Shown: positions 21,946-32,306 of the stretch, one piece after another
Layout: every line of letters starts with the position of its first letter
Position numbering within the stretch: the stretch's first letter is position 1
Notes under the pieces: generated by a model
Databases searched by the model: none
Told to the model about the DNA's origin: nothing
Seen by the model: only the letters and a program-made list of their open reading frames with translations
Source of the DNA: Alphaproteobacteria bacterium
Lineage (GTDB): Bacteria > Pseudomonadota > Alphaproteobacteria > UBA2966 > CAIVPW01
NCBI GenBank assembly: GCA_947481575.1
Contig: CANKGV010000005.1
Coordinates: 59,462-123,461, forward strand
DNA length: 64,000 bases
Direction of reading: 5' to 3'
Translations under genes and position numbers: made by a program

Positions 21946-21971
21946 TGGGGCCAGGCAATTGCCCGGCCCCA
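21946..21971. terminator. GC-rich hairpin between convergent genes, candidate terminator
   Basis: TGGGGCCAGGCAATTGCCCGGCCCCA, near-perfect palindrome just after the UDG stop. Confidence 0.55.
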
Positions 21972-21997
21972 TCGTCTACGTACAGGCGAAGAAAGAA

Positions 21998-22234
21998 CTA
22001 GGCGCTCACATCCACAGTCTTACCGGCCGAGTCGTCGCGATCGCTGTCGCGTTCGCGGTCGTTCGCGGTTTCCTTCGGCGCGGGAGCGGGAGCCGCCGCG
22101 GCCTTGGGCGGCGTGCGGTCGGCGGCGCGCGTGTTGGCCGCTTCCTTGTGTTGTGCTTCGCGCGGCTGCTGCTGGCGAGTGACGTGGGCGGCGGCGCTTG
22201 CCCCTGCCCCGGAACCGGTTGGCGACACGCTCAT
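21998..22234 (-). CDS. Small low-complexity hypothetical protein (78 aa)
   Basis: Isolated ORF MSVSPTGSGAGASAAAHVTRQQQPREAQHK...; no competing convincing ORF. Confidence 0.4.
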   Translation of the reverse strand: MSVSPTGSGAGASAAAHVTRQQQPREAQHKEAANTRAADRTPPKAAAAPAPAPKETANDRERDSDRDDSAGKTVDVSA

Positions 22235-22492
22235 GGTCTATTCCCTCGGTTGGGGCAACGGTTCGCGGTGGCAACGGTGCGCAGAAATTGCCGTGAAACG
22301 GCAATCTTTGCCTACCACTAGGCAAGACTGACCGTCCGGCAACCCTTGACGAAGACCGTGACGACGCAAGCGTTCTGCCCTTGATCGTTTGTTGCGGCCA
22401 TTTCCGGGGATCGCTCGGTCGAGCGGTCTCCGGTAGCCGTCATGGTTAATGCAATCGCCGTGCCCCAGGGCAGAAGGACGGCGACAGGCGCC

Positions 22493-22963
22493 CTACTCCT
22501 TCCGGAGCAGCCGCTGCTTCTCGCGGTCCCAGTCGCGCTGTTTGATCGTCTCGCGCTTGTCGTAGTCCTTCTTGCCGCGGGCAACGCCGAGTTCGACCTT
22601 GGCGTAGCCGCGGTCGTTGAAGTAGATCGCCAGCGGAATCACGGTCATGCCGGGGGAAGCAACGATCCCGGTCAGCTTCTCGATCTGGCGCTTGTGCAGT
22701 AGCAGGCGGCGCGGGCGCCGGGGCATGTGGCCGAAGCGCGCGGCCGGTGCGTATTCCGGAATGTGCGCATTCATCAGGAAGAAGTCGCCTTCGTCCTTGT
22801 TGGCAAACGCCTCCGCGATCGAGGCCTTGCCGGAGCGCAGGCTTTTCACCTCGCTGCCCGTCAGCGCGATGCCGGCTTCCAGCGTGTCGTCGATGAAGTA
22901 ATCGTGCCGCGCCTTGCGATTGACCGCGACCATCGCGCGGCCATCAGGGCGCTTCGCCACCAT
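22493..22963 (-). CDS. smpB: SsrA-binding protein SmpB
   Basis: [43 protein letters not shown]...[31 protein letters not shown]. Confidence 0.96.
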   Translation of the reverse strand: MVAKRPDGRAMVAVNRKARHDYFIDDTLEAGIALTGSEVKSLRSGKASIAEAFANKDEGDFFLMNAHIPEYAPAARFGHMPRRPRRLLLHKRQIEKLTGIVASPGMTVIPLAIYFNDRGYAKVELGVARGKKDYDKRETIKQRDWDREKQRLLRKE

Positions 22964-22967
22964 GGGG

Positions 22968-23843
22968 CTAGTTCAGAACGCCAGTGACCATCATGGCGGT
23001 CCGGACCTTTTCCTTGGTCGCCTCGGTCACCGGCACCAGCGGCAGGCGCAGGTCGCCGGTGGCGCGGCCCAGCAAGCTCATGGCGTACTTCACCGGCGCC
23101 GGGCTGGTTTCCAGGAACAGCGCCGTGTGGAGCGGCATCAGCCGGTCTTGCAGTTCCAACGCGGTGGCAAAATCGCCGCGCAGCGTCGCCGCCTGCAATT
23201 GTGCGCACAGCGCGGGCGCCACATTGGCGGTCACCGAAATGCAGCCGTGGCCGCCGTGGGCGTTAAAGGCGAGCGCGGTGGCGTCCTCGCCGGAAAGCTG
23301 GATGAAGTCCGAGCCCAGCAGCAGCCGCGTAGCGCTGACCCGCGCGATGTCGCTGGTCGCGTCCTTGATGCCGACGATGTTGGGCAGCTTGGCCAGGCGA
23401 TCCAGGGTTTCGCTGGTGATGTTCACCACCGAGCGGCCGGGGATGTTGTACAGGATGATCGGAATATCGACCGCGTCGTGGATCGCCTTGAAGTGCTGGT
23501 ACAGCCCTTCCTGGGTCGGCTTGTTGTAATAGGGCGTCACCTGCAGCACCGCGTCGCACTTCGCCCGCTTGGCGTGGCGCGTCAGCGCGATGGCTTCTTC
23601 GGTGGAGTTGGAGCCGGTACCGGCGATCACCGGCACACGCCCCGCCGCCGTCTCGACGCACAGGTCGATAACGCGGTGTTGCTCGGCATGGCTGAGCGTC
23701 GGCGATTCGCCGGTGGTGCCGCACGGCACCAAACCGTTGGTGCCCTGCTCCACTTGCCACGCCGCCAGAGATTGAAACGCCGCTTCGTCAACCGCCCCGT
23801 TCCGGAACGGTGTGACCAGGGCGACGATAGAGCCGCTGAACAT
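22968..23843 (-). CDS. dapA: 4-hydroxy-tetrahydrodipicolinate synthase
   Basis: [13 protein letters not shown]...[22 protein letters not shown]...[17 protein letters not shown]...[11 protein letters not shown]...IVGIKDAT. Confidence 0.96.
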   Translation of the reverse strand: MFSGSIVALVTPFRNGAVDEAAFQSLAAWQVEQGTNGLVPCGTTGESPTLSHAEQHRVIDLCVETAAGRVPVIAGTGSNSTEEAIALTRHAKRAKCDAVLQVTPYYNKPTQEGLYQHFKAIHDAVDIPIILYNIPGRSVVNITSETLDRLAKLPNIVGIKDATSDIARVSATRLLLGSDFIQLSGEDATALAFNAHGGHGCISVTANVAPALCAQLQAATLRGDFATALELQDRLMPLHTALFLETSPAPVKYAMSLLGRATGDLRLPLVPVTEATKEKVRTAMMVTGVLN

Positions 23844-23923
23844 GGATTTTCCGGGCTGAGTTGCGGGTTGGGACCATACCCGCGCGCGCTGCGCCGGGCA
23901 AGGCGGCGCAAGTGCGCGCGGGG

Positions 23924-24511
23924 TTACTGCAGGTTCAGTTCGCGCTTGGCGCCGTCGCGGATCACCGCGATGGCCACGGCCGCCGGCGCGCGCTTGCCCT
24001 CAAACAGGAATTCGCTGACCGAGGAAATATCGGCGCCGTTCACGCCGACGATGATGTCGTTGATCTTCACGCCGTTGCGCTCAGCGGGGCTGCCCGCCAC
24101 CACGTCCGCCACCACGATCCCGCCGAACAGACCCGGCATGGCGATCTGCATGCCGAAGTCCAAGTTGAACAACAGCGCTCCGGCCAGCCCTGGTTTCAGT
24201 GCGCCGCCTACCGCGCCGGAGATTTCCACCGGGGTGAAGGGCGTCGTCACGATCTGCTCGTCGCGCACCACGGTCAGAATCACTTGGCGGTCGCCTTCGA
24301 ACCGGCCGGCGATCTGGGTGAGCGCCGCCACCGAACCGATCGGCGTCCCGTCCACCGCCGATACCACATCGCCCACCAGCATCCCGGCGAAGTCGGCCGG
24401 CGAGTCCTGCTCGACGCGTGCCACGAACACGCCGCGTCCCACTTCCACCTTCAATTCCTTGGCCGTGTCGGGCGCAAGGTCGGTCACCAGGAAGCCGAAG
24501 TATGCCGTCAT
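23924..24511 (-). CDS. Protein with two PDZ-like domains and no protease domain
   Basis: [35 protein letters not shown] and [35 protein letters not shown]. Confidence 0.8.
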   Translation of the reverse strand: MTAYFGFLVTDLAPDTAKELKVEVGRGVFVARVEQDSPADFAGMLVGDVVSAVDGTPIGSVAALTQIAGRFEGDRQVILTVVRDEQIVTTPFTPVEISGAVGGALKPGLAGALLFNLDFGMQIAMPGLFGGIVVADVVAGSPAERNGVKINDIIVGVNGADISSVSEFLFEGKRAPAAVAIAVIRDGAKRELNLQ

Positions 24512-24514
24512 GAT

Positions 24515-25456
24515 CTAGCGCACTCCCCTGCGCCACGGCGCCGGGGCGGTGAATTGCCCGCCCCACATGCCGCGGTGATTGTTGTTGGCCTCGATCTCGA
24601 TCGGAATCATTTCTTCGACCCGGCGGCGGTCCGCCACCGCCCAGCCGGACCGCACCATCGCATCGTTCAGCGTCGGCGCGCCCGTCTTGCGCTTGCCTTG
24701 GGCGTCGGCCTCGGCGCACACGCCCCACACCCGGTCGTCACCCGGCACCGGGTGCACGTCGCACGCGATCCGCTTGCCCATGGTGAGTTCGATCAGGTGC
24801 GCTTGGCTCATTGCTCCGCACGAATAGGTCCCGGCCGCAATCCGGCACGTCTGCGCCAGTTCCGGCGCATCGGCGCCCCATAGGCGCACCCATACGCCGC
24901 CGATCGTCAGCGTATTCCCATCCGCCGCGTCTGCGGGACCAAACAGGCGGTCCGGCATCGCCTTCGGCTCGGGCAGGGCATACGCCCACAGCCCCTTGGC
25001 CGCCGCCTTGGCCGCAGCCGCGTCCGCCGCCAGTTCCTCGCCGCGATGGGCGCTCGCCATCGCCCACCCAGACTGAACGAGTTGGCGGTTCAATGTGGTC
25101 GCGCCTTGGATCGGCGCGCGTTGTTCGCGGTCGTACTCGGTGCACGTCGCCCAGGTGCGCACGTCGCCCTCGAACTGCTGCGTGTCGCACACGTAGTACT
25201 TGCCGCCCACCAGATCGGCGAACTTGCCCAGGGCGATCAGGCCGCACGCGGCCTCGGCCGCCCCCCGGCGGCACACGGTGTCCTCTTCGGCCATGGACAC
25301 GCCGAGCAAGCTGACCCACCAGTTGGCGATCTGCACCACGTTCGGCCCGCGCACCGTTGCGAAGCCGACAATCTCCTGCGCGCCGGCCGTACCGGCCCAC
25401 CCGAGGGCCGCCGCCGCCAGGCACACCGCCGCCAGCCAGCGCCTAGCGTTGGCCAT
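24515..25456 (-). CDS. Secreted double SNase-like (thermonuclease-fold) protein B
   Basis: Signal-like MANARRWLAAVCLAAAALGWAGTAGAQ; second domain VRLWGADAPELAQTC...RVWGVC...LNDAMVRSGWAVAD...NNHRGMWGGQF. Confidence 0.75.
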   Translation of the reverse strand: MANARRWLAAVCLAAAALGWAGTAGAQEIVGFATVRGPNVVQIANWWVSLLGVSMAEEDTVCRRGAAEAACGLIALGKFADLVGGKYYVCDTQQFEGDVRTWATCTEYDREQRAPIQGATTLNRQLVQSGWAMASAHRGEELAADAAAAKAAAKGLWAYALPEPKAMPDRLFGPADAADGNTLTIGGVWVRLWGADAPELAQTCRIAAGTYSCGAMSQAHLIELTMGKRIACDVHPVPGDDRVWGVCAEADAQGKRKTGAPTLNDAMVRSGWAVADRRRVEEMIPIEIEANNNHRGMWGGQFTAPAPWRRGVR

Positions 25457-26396
25457 GGCGCCACTCCGCAGGCCGCACGAACTGGCCCGCCCACATGCCG
25501 CGCTTGTTGCCGCGCGCTGCCGCTTCCAGGCGCACGTAGTCCTTGGGCGCGCCGCGCGCCGCCACCGCCCAGCCGTCCTCGATCATCATCTCGTTCAGCG
25601 AGGTTGCGCCGTCGGCCATGTCGCGCCCGCCCGGGCCGGCCTGGCCGCACAGGCCATAGATGTTGCCGTCGTCCTTGTTGCGCTCGGTCCGGCATACCTG
25701 GTTCTGGCCGGCGATCAGCTCCATCAAGTGCGCGCGCGCCAGCAGGCCACACGCGTAGTCGAGCCCGTTGAGCAGGCAGCGCTGCTCCTCCAGCGGCGCG
25801 TCCACGCCATACAGATGCACGCTAACATCGCGGATTTCGATGAGTCCGGCATTCTCCACCTGGGCGCCGCCGGTCAGCGAGCCGGTCTGGTTGGAATGGG
25901 GCATCACGGTCCCGGCCCAGATGCCGCGCTTGTCGCGCCGCGCCCGGTCCCCTTCGGCATCGAACGCGCGGGTGTGAAGCGGGTCCACCATCGCCAGCCC
26001 GTCGCGGATCATCACCAGGTTGAGGCTATCCGCGGGATAGGCGCCGTCGGCCCCGCGCACCCAGCACGTGCCCCACCCGCGGTTGTCCTTCGCGTAGTGC
26101 GGGATTTCGCAGCGCACGGTTTGGTTCGCCACCAGCTCGGCCAAGCGCGCCTGGGTGGTCAGCGTGCATTGCACCTGAACGCGCTGCACAAAGCAGTCGT
26201 TGAACTCGCGCGGCGGCTGCACCGCCAGTAGCGGGATCCAGTGGTTCTGCACCAGCAGTACCCCCGGCGCCGGGACGCCGGCAGGGCCTTCCACGACCAC
26301 GCCGCCGGAGCCGAAAAACGTCAGCGGCAGCCCAGCGACGATCGCCCAGCCCACGGCCGCGATGGCGGCAACGACCCAGTTGCGGCTGCGTTGCAT
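25443..26396 (-). CDS. Secreted or membrane-anchored double SNase-like protein A, paralog of protein B
   Basis: N-terminal TM VVAAIAAVGWAIVAGLPLTFF; domain 2 VHLYGVDAPLEEQRC...YGLC...LNEMMIEDGWAVAA...NKRGMWAGQFVRPAEWR. Start at internal ATG 26396. Confidence 0.75.
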   Translation of the reverse strand: MQRSRNWVVAAIAAVGWAIVAGLPLTFFGSGGVVVEGPAGVPAPGVLLVQNHWIPLLAVQPPREFNDCFVQRVQVQCTLTTQARLAELVANQTVRCEIPHYAKDNRGWGTCWVRGADGAYPADSLNLVMIRDGLAMVDPLHTRAFDAEGDRARRDKRGIWAGTVMPHSNQTGSLTGGAQVENAGLIEIRDVSVHLYGVDAPLEEQRCLLNGLDYACGLLARAHLMELIAGQNQVCRTERNKDDGNIYGLCGQAGPGGRDMADGATSLNEMMIEDGWAVAARGAPKDYVRLEAAARGNKRGMWAGQFVRPAEWRHGQR

Positions 26397-26514
26397 TGCC
26401 CTGCCGTACCACGGGCCAACCTGACCGGCAACGCGCGACGAATTGCCTAGCCTTGCGGCAGACGCAGCTATCCCCCTACACTTACTGCGTTTTTCGGGCC
26501 GATGGGGCGGCCCG

Positions 26515-28518
26515 ATGGCCTCGGGAGTACCAGGCGTGGGGGAATCGCGGTTCGGCGGGGTTACGGGGCTGCTGCTGCTGGCATGCGCGGCGACGCTCCC
26601 GGCATGGCCTGCCGGCGCCGCCGACGCGCCGTTCCCGCCCAAACTGAGCGACGCCAACCAGGCCACCTACCGCACTGCATTTGCCGCCATCGCCGCGGGC
26701 CGCTGGTCCGATGCGCTGTCCGCCGCCAATGCCGGCACCGAGCCGCTGCTGTCCAAAACCATCACCTGGGCGTTCCTGGCGGATTCCAGCTCGCGCGCGC
26801 GGTTCCTCGAACTCGCTGCGTTCATCGATGCGAACCCCGATTGGCCGCAGGCCGAAACGCTGCTGCGCAACGCCGAGAACGCGTTGGGCAATGAGCGTAA
26901 CGACGACGCCGTGCTGGACTGGTTCGCCCGCCACCCGCCGGTCACCGGCGCCGGCATGGTGCGCTTCGCCGAAGCACTCACCGAGTCCGGCCGGCCGCAA
27001 GACGCCATCACCTGGGCACGCAAAGCATGGACCGATACCAGCCTGACCAAGGACAACGAGACCCGATTGCTCGCCGGGTTCGGCAAGTTCCTGTCCAAAG
27101 ACGACCACGCCCGCCGCCTGGACGCGCTCCTGTGGCTCAACAAGACGGCCGAGGCGCGCCGCATGTTGCCGCGCGTCGTGCCCGAACAACGCCAGTTGGC
27201 CGAAGCCCGCATGGCGTTGCGCAGCCACGCCCCCGGCGTCGATGGCATGGTGGCCAAGCTGCCCGACAACCTGAAGAACGACCCCGGCCTGCTGTACGAG
27301 CGCATCCGCTGGCGCCGCCAGGCCAACAACACCAACGGCGCGCTGGAACTGCTGCTCACCGCCACCAACGGCACCGGCCCCGAATCCGTGTGGTGGACCG
27401 AGCGCGCCATCCTCGGCCGCCGCGCCCTCGCCGCCGGCCGGGTGGACGACGCGTACAAGATCTTCGCGGGCCACGGCACCAACGATCCGGTGGTGCTGTC
27501 CGAAGGCGAATGGCTCGCCGGCTGGGTCGCGCTGCGCTACCGCAACGACGCCGCCACCGCCTACGGCCACTTCACCCGCGAATACGACGCCGTGCGCACC
27601 CCCGTCAGCGTGTCGCGCGCCGCCTACTGGGCCGGCATGGCCGCCGCTGCTTTGGACCAGGCCACCGTCGCCGACACTTGGTTCCAGGACGCCGCCCGCT
27701 TCGCCACCACGTTCTACGGCCAGATGGCCCTGGACCGCATGGGCTCCGCCCGCATTGCCATCGCCGCCGACCCGCAGCCCAACGCCGCCGATGTCGATGC
27801 ACTGGGCCGCCGCGAGTTGGCGCGCGTCGCCGTGATGCTGGCCGAAGTCGGCGAGCAAGACCGCCTGCGCCCGTTCCTGCTCAAGCTGACCGACAGCGCC
27901 ACGACGCCGGGTCAGGCCTATCTGGTCGCCGAACTCGCGGGCGCCGTCGGCCGCACCGATCTCGGTGTCGCCGTCGCCAAGCGCAGCCTGCAGCGCGATG
28001 GCGTGCAGCTTGCCAAGGCCGGCTACCCACGGTTCCCCGTAGCGGGCACCGGCGCCGAACAGGCCCTCGTGCTGGCGATTACGCGGCAGGAGAGCGAGTT
28101 CAACGAAAAGGCCGTGTCGTCCGCCGGCGCCCGCGGCTTGATGCAGCTCATGCCCGCCACCGCCAAGCTGGTCGCCGCAGCGCAGAACGTGAAGTACGAC
28201 GGCACACAGTTGTTCGACGACGCGTACAACCTGCGCCTCGGCATCGCCCATCTGTCGTCGCTGCTCGACCAGTACAACGGCTCCTACGTGCTGGCGATTG
28301 CCGCCTACAACGCCGGCGAAGGCCGCGTGCGCGAGTGGCTGAAGGACAACGGCGATCCGCGCGCCGGCGCGATCGATGTCGTGGATTGGATCGAGGCGAT
28401 CCCGATTTCCGAAACCCGCAACTACGTACAGCGGGTCGTGGAAAACCTGGAAGTCTACCGCTCGGTGCTGACCGGCGCGGCCACCGCCGTCACCATCACC
28501 AAGGACCTGCGCCGCTAG
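26515..28518 (+). CDS. slt: Soluble lytic murein transglycosylase (Slt70-like)
   Basis: Helical repeats, then ITRQESEFNEKAVSSAGARGLMQLMPATAKLVA...YVLAIAAYNAGEGRVREWL...WIEAIPISETRNYVQRVVENLEVYR. Confidence 0.94.
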   Translation: MASGVPGVGESRFGGVTGLLLLACAATLPAWPAGAADAPFPPKLSDANQATYRTAFAAIAAGRWSDALSAANAGTEPLLSKTITWAFLADSSSRARFLELAAFIDANPDWPQAETLLRNAENALGNERNDDAVLDWFARHPPVTGAGMVRFAEALTESGRPQDAITWARKAWTDTSLTKDNETRLLAGFGKFLSKDDHARRLDALLWLNKTAEARRMLPRVVPEQRQLAEARMALRSHAPGVDGMVAKLPDNLKNDPGLLYERIRWRRQANNTNGALELLLTATNGTGPESVWWTERAILGRRALAAGRVDDAYKIFAGHGTNDPVVLSEGEWLAGWVALRYRNDAATAYGHFTREYDAVRTPVSVSRAAYWAGMAAAALDQATVADTWFQDAARFATTFYGQMALDRMGSARIAIAADPQPNAADVDALGRRELARVAVMLAEVGEQDRLRPFLLKLTDSATTPGQAYLVAELAGAVGRTDLGVAVAKRSLQRDGVQLAKAGYPRFPVAGTGAEQALVLAITRQESEFNEKAVSSAGARGLMQLMPATAKLVAAAQNVKYDGTQLFDDAYNLRLGIAHLSSLLDQYNGSYVLAIAAYNAGEGRVREWLKDNGDPRAGAIDVVDWIEAIPISETRNYVQRVVENLEVYRSVLTGAATAVTITKDLRR

Positions 28519-28522
28519 ACTA

Positions 28523-28993
28523 CTACTTCGACGTGCACAGAATGTCGGTCGTGCGGCCGAAAATGGTGGTCTGCAGCGGCTGCGGGTTGGCCGCCCAGGT
28601 CAGCTCAAGCCCCACCACCACGTCGGCGCCCGTCACCTGTTTGGCGATCTCCAGCATCGCGGCTTTCGTTGCCGTGCCTTCGGTGGCGTTGCCCTGCGCA
28701 AACGGGTGACCGTGGGTGTACAGCAGCAGCGCATCGGCGAGCTGAAACTTGCGGTCGCACACGATCGGCTTCTGCTTGGCGACGTCGTTCACCTTCAGGC
28801 CCACCGCCGCGTACTCGTAGCGCCGCACCTTCTTGCCGTTGACCACCGGCACGCTCACGTCGCCGAGGATGATGATCGTGGCCTCGACGGGGCCCTTGGC
28901 CGCTTCGGCCGCCGGCTTGTGGTCAGCGGCGTTGGCGGTCACGGCCAGGGCGGCCAGTCCGGCGGCAGCGGCGAATGCGGCGATCTTGTTCAT
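28523..28993 (-). CDS. Secreted hypothetical protein
   Basis: Signal peptide MNKIAAFAAAAGLAALAVTANA; continuous ORF of 157 aa. Confidence 0.6.
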   Translation of the reverse strand: MNKIAAFAAAAGLAALAVTANAADHKPAAEAAKGPVEATIIILGDVSVPVVNGKKVRRYEYAAVGLKVNDVAKQKPIVCDRKFQLADALLLYTHGHPFAQGNATEGTATKAAMLEIAKQVTGADVVVGLELTWAANPQPLQTTIFGRTTDILCTSK

Positions 28994-29037
28994 GGCGCAA
29001 GTGTAGCGGCTGGCGCCCAAAACCCGCAACGCAGGCT

Positions 29038-29793
29038 TTACGCCACCGCTTCCCGGATCATCCGCACGAACCAACCCAGGGCGATCGCCGCCAATATCAC
29101 GAACAACGGAAACGCCGTCGTGACCGAGGCGCCGTCGCTGCCTCCCACAATCAAGTCGCGCGCGGCATCCGCCGCGTAGCGGAACGGGTCCAGCGCCGAC
29201 AGCGCCCGGATCAGCGCCGGCGCGAATGCGATCGGCAGCAGCACGCCCGACAGCAGCAACAGCGGCAGTTGGAAGAAGTTGGTGACCCCCGCCAGGATGC
29301 CCTCATCCTTCACGATCAGCGCCAGGCTGAACGACGCCGAAGCCATCGCGATCGCCACCAGGACCAGCAGCACCAGCAGCAGCGCGATCCCCGCCATCGT
29401 CACGGTCAGGCCGAAGAACAGCGACACCACCACCAGCAGCACGCTCTGCAGAATCACCTCGGTGGTGCTCACCAGCACCAGCCCGAGCACCAGCGCCACC
29501 CGGCTGATCGGCGTCACGCGCAGGCGCTCCAAGAATCCGGAGCGCATCTTCTCGATGATGCCGAACCCGGCAAACCCCGCGTTGAACATCGCGTTCATGA
29601 TCAGCAAGCCCGGCGCGAAGAACTGAATCGAATCGCCGCCCGGAAACCCCGGCGTGCTCGCCACGCCTTTCAGGAACGGCGCGAACAGCAGCAGGTACAC
29701 GATCGGCTGAAACAGCCCGAACACGATCCAGAACGGGTTGCGCGCCGTCACCAGCAGTTCGTGCTTCGCCACCAGGTACGTATCGCGCAGCAT
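29038..29793 (-). CDS. ABC-2 type transporter permease
   Basis: Six hydrophobic segments, VLGLVLVSTTEVILQS, LSALDPFRYAADAARDLI; next to an ABC ATPase. Confidence 0.88.
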   Translation of the reverse strand: MLRDTYLVAKHELLVTARNPFWIVFGLFQPIVYLLLFAPFLKGVASTPGFPGGDSIQFFAPGLLIMNAMFNAGFAGFGIIEKMRSGFLERLRVTPISRVALVLGLVLVSTTEVILQSVLLVVVSLFFGLTVTMAGIALLLVLLVLVAIAMASASFSLALIVKDEGILAGVTNFFQLPLLLLSGVLLPIAFAPALIRALSALDPFRYAADAARDLIVGGSDGASVTTAFPLFVILAAIALGWFVRMIREAVA

Positions 29794-29796
29794 CGC

Positions 29797-30777
29797 CTAG
29801 CTCCCCACCTGCGGTTCCGACGTCAAACTCCGCCCGGTCAACTTCAGGAACACTTCGTCGAGCGACGGCCGCGCCAGTGTCACCGTGGCGATCTCCAGTT
29901 GCTTGGCATTGAGGAACTGCAGCACCGCCGGCAGCACCTCCTCGCCGCGGTGCACATACAGCCGCACGGTCTGTTCGTGGGTCTGCATCTTGGCCCCGAA
30001 CGGCGAGCCCACCACCGCCGCCGCTGCGGCCTTGGCGGCGGCCTCGCTGGCGAACCCCAGCACGATCGTGTCGCCGCCCACCGTCGCCTTCAGGTCGGCC
30101 GGCGTGCCGAGCGCCGCCACCGCGCCCTTGTCCACAATCGCCACATGCCCGCACAGCGCGTCGGCTTCCTCCAGGTAATGGGTGGTTAGGAACACCGTCG
30201 CGCCTTCCGCGTTCAGGCGCCGCACTTCGTCCCACACCCGCGCCCGGCTCGCCGGATCAAGGCCCGTCGTCGGCTCATCCAAAAACAACAACGGCGGCTT
30301 GTGGATGATACCCGAGGCCAAATCGAAGATGCGCCGCTGGCCGCCGGAATAGGTCTGGGTCTTGCGCCCGGCGAACTCTGCCAGCTTCAGCCGGTCGATC
30401 AGTTCGTCCACCCGCACCGCCGCCGCCGCCCGGCTCATGCCGTACAGGCGCGCCTGCAGAATCAGGTTCTCGCGCCCGGTGGCCACGCCCTCCATGCCGC
30501 CCTTCTGGCCCACGTAGCCGATACGCTGGCGCACCTGCGCCTGCTCGCGCACCAAGTCGAACCCGGCAATGCGGGCGCTGCCCGCACTCGGAATCAGCAG
30601 CGTGCACAAGATGCGCATGGCGGTGGTCTTGCCCGCGCCGTTGGGCCCGAGCAGCCCAAACACCTCGCCCGTGGCAACCGTCAGATCGACGCCGCGCAGC
30701 GCTTCCACGGCGGGGTTGCCGCGCGCCGCACGGAAGGTTTTGCGGAGCCCGGTTGCAACCAGAATCGGTTCGCTCAC
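29797..30777 (-). CDS. ABC transporter ATP-binding protein (DrrA-like exporter)
   Basis: [16 protein letters not shown] (Walker A), [36 protein letters not shown] (signature, Walker B). GTG start inferred. Confidence 0.93.
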   Translation of the reverse strand: MSEPILVATGLRKTFRAARGNPAVEALRGVDLTVATGEVFGLLGPNGAGKTTAMRILCTLLIPSAGSARIAGFDLVREQAQVRQRIGYVGQKGGMEGVATGRENLILQARLYGMSRAAAAVRVDELIDRLKLAEFAGRKTQTYSGGQRRIFDLASGIIHKPPLLFLDEPTTGLDPASRARVWDEVRRLNAEGATVFLTTHYLEEADALCGHVAIVDKGAVAALGTPADLKATVGGDTIVLGFASEAAAKAAAAAVVGSPFGAKMQTHEQTVRLYVHRGEEVLPAVLQFLNAKQLEIATVTLARPSLDEVFLKLTGRSLTSEPQVGS

Positions 30778-31418
30778 CGCGTGACCTTCGTCGCTTGCAG
30801 CCCCGTCACGAACTCCACCAGCCCCGGCTGCCGCGTCCGCCGCATCCGCTCTGCCGCCAGAATCGTCCGTACGTCGGCAACGCACTCATCCAGGTCTAGG
30901 TTCCGGATCACGTAGTCGTAGTCCTTCCAGTGCTCGATCTCGTCGTGGGCGCGGTCCATGCGGCGCTGCACCACCTCGGCCGAGTCCTGCGCGCGCGTGC
31001 GCAACCGCCGCTCCAGCTCGCCCACCGACGGCGGCAGGATAAAGATGCACACCGCATCGGCCCGCGATTGCTTCAGCAGTTGGTTGGCGCCCTGCCAGTC
31101 GATGTCGAACAAGATGTCGCGGCCGGCCGCCAGCGCCCGCTCGACGCCGTCCCGGGGCGTGCCGTAGTGATTGCCGAACACCTCGGCGTGCTCCAGCAGC
31201 GCACCGGTGCGCACCAGCCGGTCGAACTCCGCCTTGTCGATGAAATGGTAATCGTGGCCGTTGACCTCGTTCGAGCGCCGCGCGCGCGTCGTCACCGAAA
31301 CCGACAGGGCCAACTCGGCGTCGTTCTGCAGTAGATGTTTGGCGATGCTGGTCTTGCCTGCTCCCGAAGGCGACGACAGCACCAGCATCAATCCACGGCG
31401 TTGCGGCAAAGGCGGCAC
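30774..31418 (-). CDS. gmk: Guanylate kinase
   Basis: [22 protein letters not shown]...[28 protein letters not shown]...[10 protein letters not shown]. Confidence 0.96.
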   Translation of the reverse strand: MPPLPQRRGLMLVLSSPSGAGKTSIAKHLLQNDAELALSVSVTTRARRSNEVNGHDYHFIDKAEFDRLVRTGALLEHAEVFGNHYGTPRDGVERALAAGRDILFDIDWQGANQLLKQSRADAVCIFILPPSVGELERRLRTRAQDSAEVVQRRMDRAHDEIEHWKDYDYVIRNLDLDECVADVRTILAAERMRRTRQPGLVEFVTGLQATKVTR

Positions 31419-31421
31419 GGT

Positions 31422-32306
31422 CTACTCCAGGTTCTGCACTTGCTCGCGGAACCGCTCGATCGCCACCTTCAGCGCCAACCCGGCGCGGGTGAGATCAGCG
31501 TCCGCCGACTTCGAACACAACGTGTTGGCTTCGCGCCCCAGCTCCTGGGTCAGAAAGTCGAGCTTGCGCCCCACCGGCCCGCCTTCGGCCAACAGGTCGC
31601 GCCCGGCCGCGATATGTGCGCCGAGCCGGTCGATCTCTTCCCGCACGTCGGCCTTGAGGGCCAGCAGCGCCACTTCCTGCGCCAGCCGGTCCGGCGCCAG
31701 CGGCGGCGTGTCCGCCAGCATCTCGGCCACCCGCTGGGTGAACTTGGCCCGCAGCAGATCGGGCTGCGCCGAAGCATTGCCGGCCGCAGCCTTGGTGATC
31801 GCCGCAATCTCGTCCAGCAGCCCCGACAGGATCGCCCCGATGCGCCCGCCTTCCGCGCGCCGCGCAATCTTCAGGTCGGCCAGCGCCCGGTCCAAATCCG
31901 CCAGCATCGCCGCGTCGAGCCTCTCGCGCTCCGCCTCGTCCTCGGTCGGGTCGGAAACCTCCACCACGCCCGGCACCGCGAACACCGCATCGAGCGAAAC
32001 CGTCTCGCCCAGTTCCGCCGCCACGCTGCGCAGTGCCCGCACCAGTTCGCGGTTCACCGAAACCGCGCGCGCTTCGCCGGGCCGCGTCACCCGCAGCGAG
32101 ATCGACACCGACCCGCGCGCCACCGCCGCCGCGGTGCGTTCGCGCACTTGCGGCTCCAGCCGGTCGAGCCCGGTGGCAAGCTTGGCGCGCACCTCCAGCC
32201 CGCGGCCGTTGACGCTGCGCACTTCCCACTGCCACGTGGCGCCGCCGTGCCCGCCTTCTGCGCGGGCGAACCCGGTCATGCTCGCCACTGCTGTGCTCTT
32301 CGCCAT
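31422..32306 (-). CDS. yicC: YicC family protein (putative endoribonuclease)
   Basis: MTGFARAEGGHGGATWQWEVRSVNGRGLEVR...GRKLDFLTQELGREANTLCSKSADADLTRAGLALKVAIERFREQVQNLE. Confidence 0.94.
   Translation of the reverse strand: MAKSTAVASMTGFARAEGGHGGATWQWEVRSVNGRGLEVRAKLATGLDRLEPQVRERTAAAVARGSVSISLRVTRPGEARAVSVNRELVRALRSVAAELGETVSLDAVFAVPGVVEVSDPTEDEAERERLDAAMLADLDRALADLKIARRAEGGRIGAILSGLLDEIAAITKAAAGNASAQPDLLRAKFTQRVAEMLADTPPLAPDRLAQEVALLALKADVREEIDRLGAHIAAGRDLLAEGGPVGRKLDFLTQELGREANTLCSKSADADLTRAGLALKVAIERFREQVQNLE

Noticed and set aside
22318-22584. 88-aa minus ORF near smpB, and the idea of an adjacent tmRNA
   Set aside because: ORF overlaps smpB and lacks domain character; I could not find a tmRNA-like tRNA domain or tag reading frame here.
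26482-28251. 589-aa minus-strand ORF
   Set aside because: Antisense to the lytic transglycosylase gene; Gly/Gln/Val-rich shadow translation.
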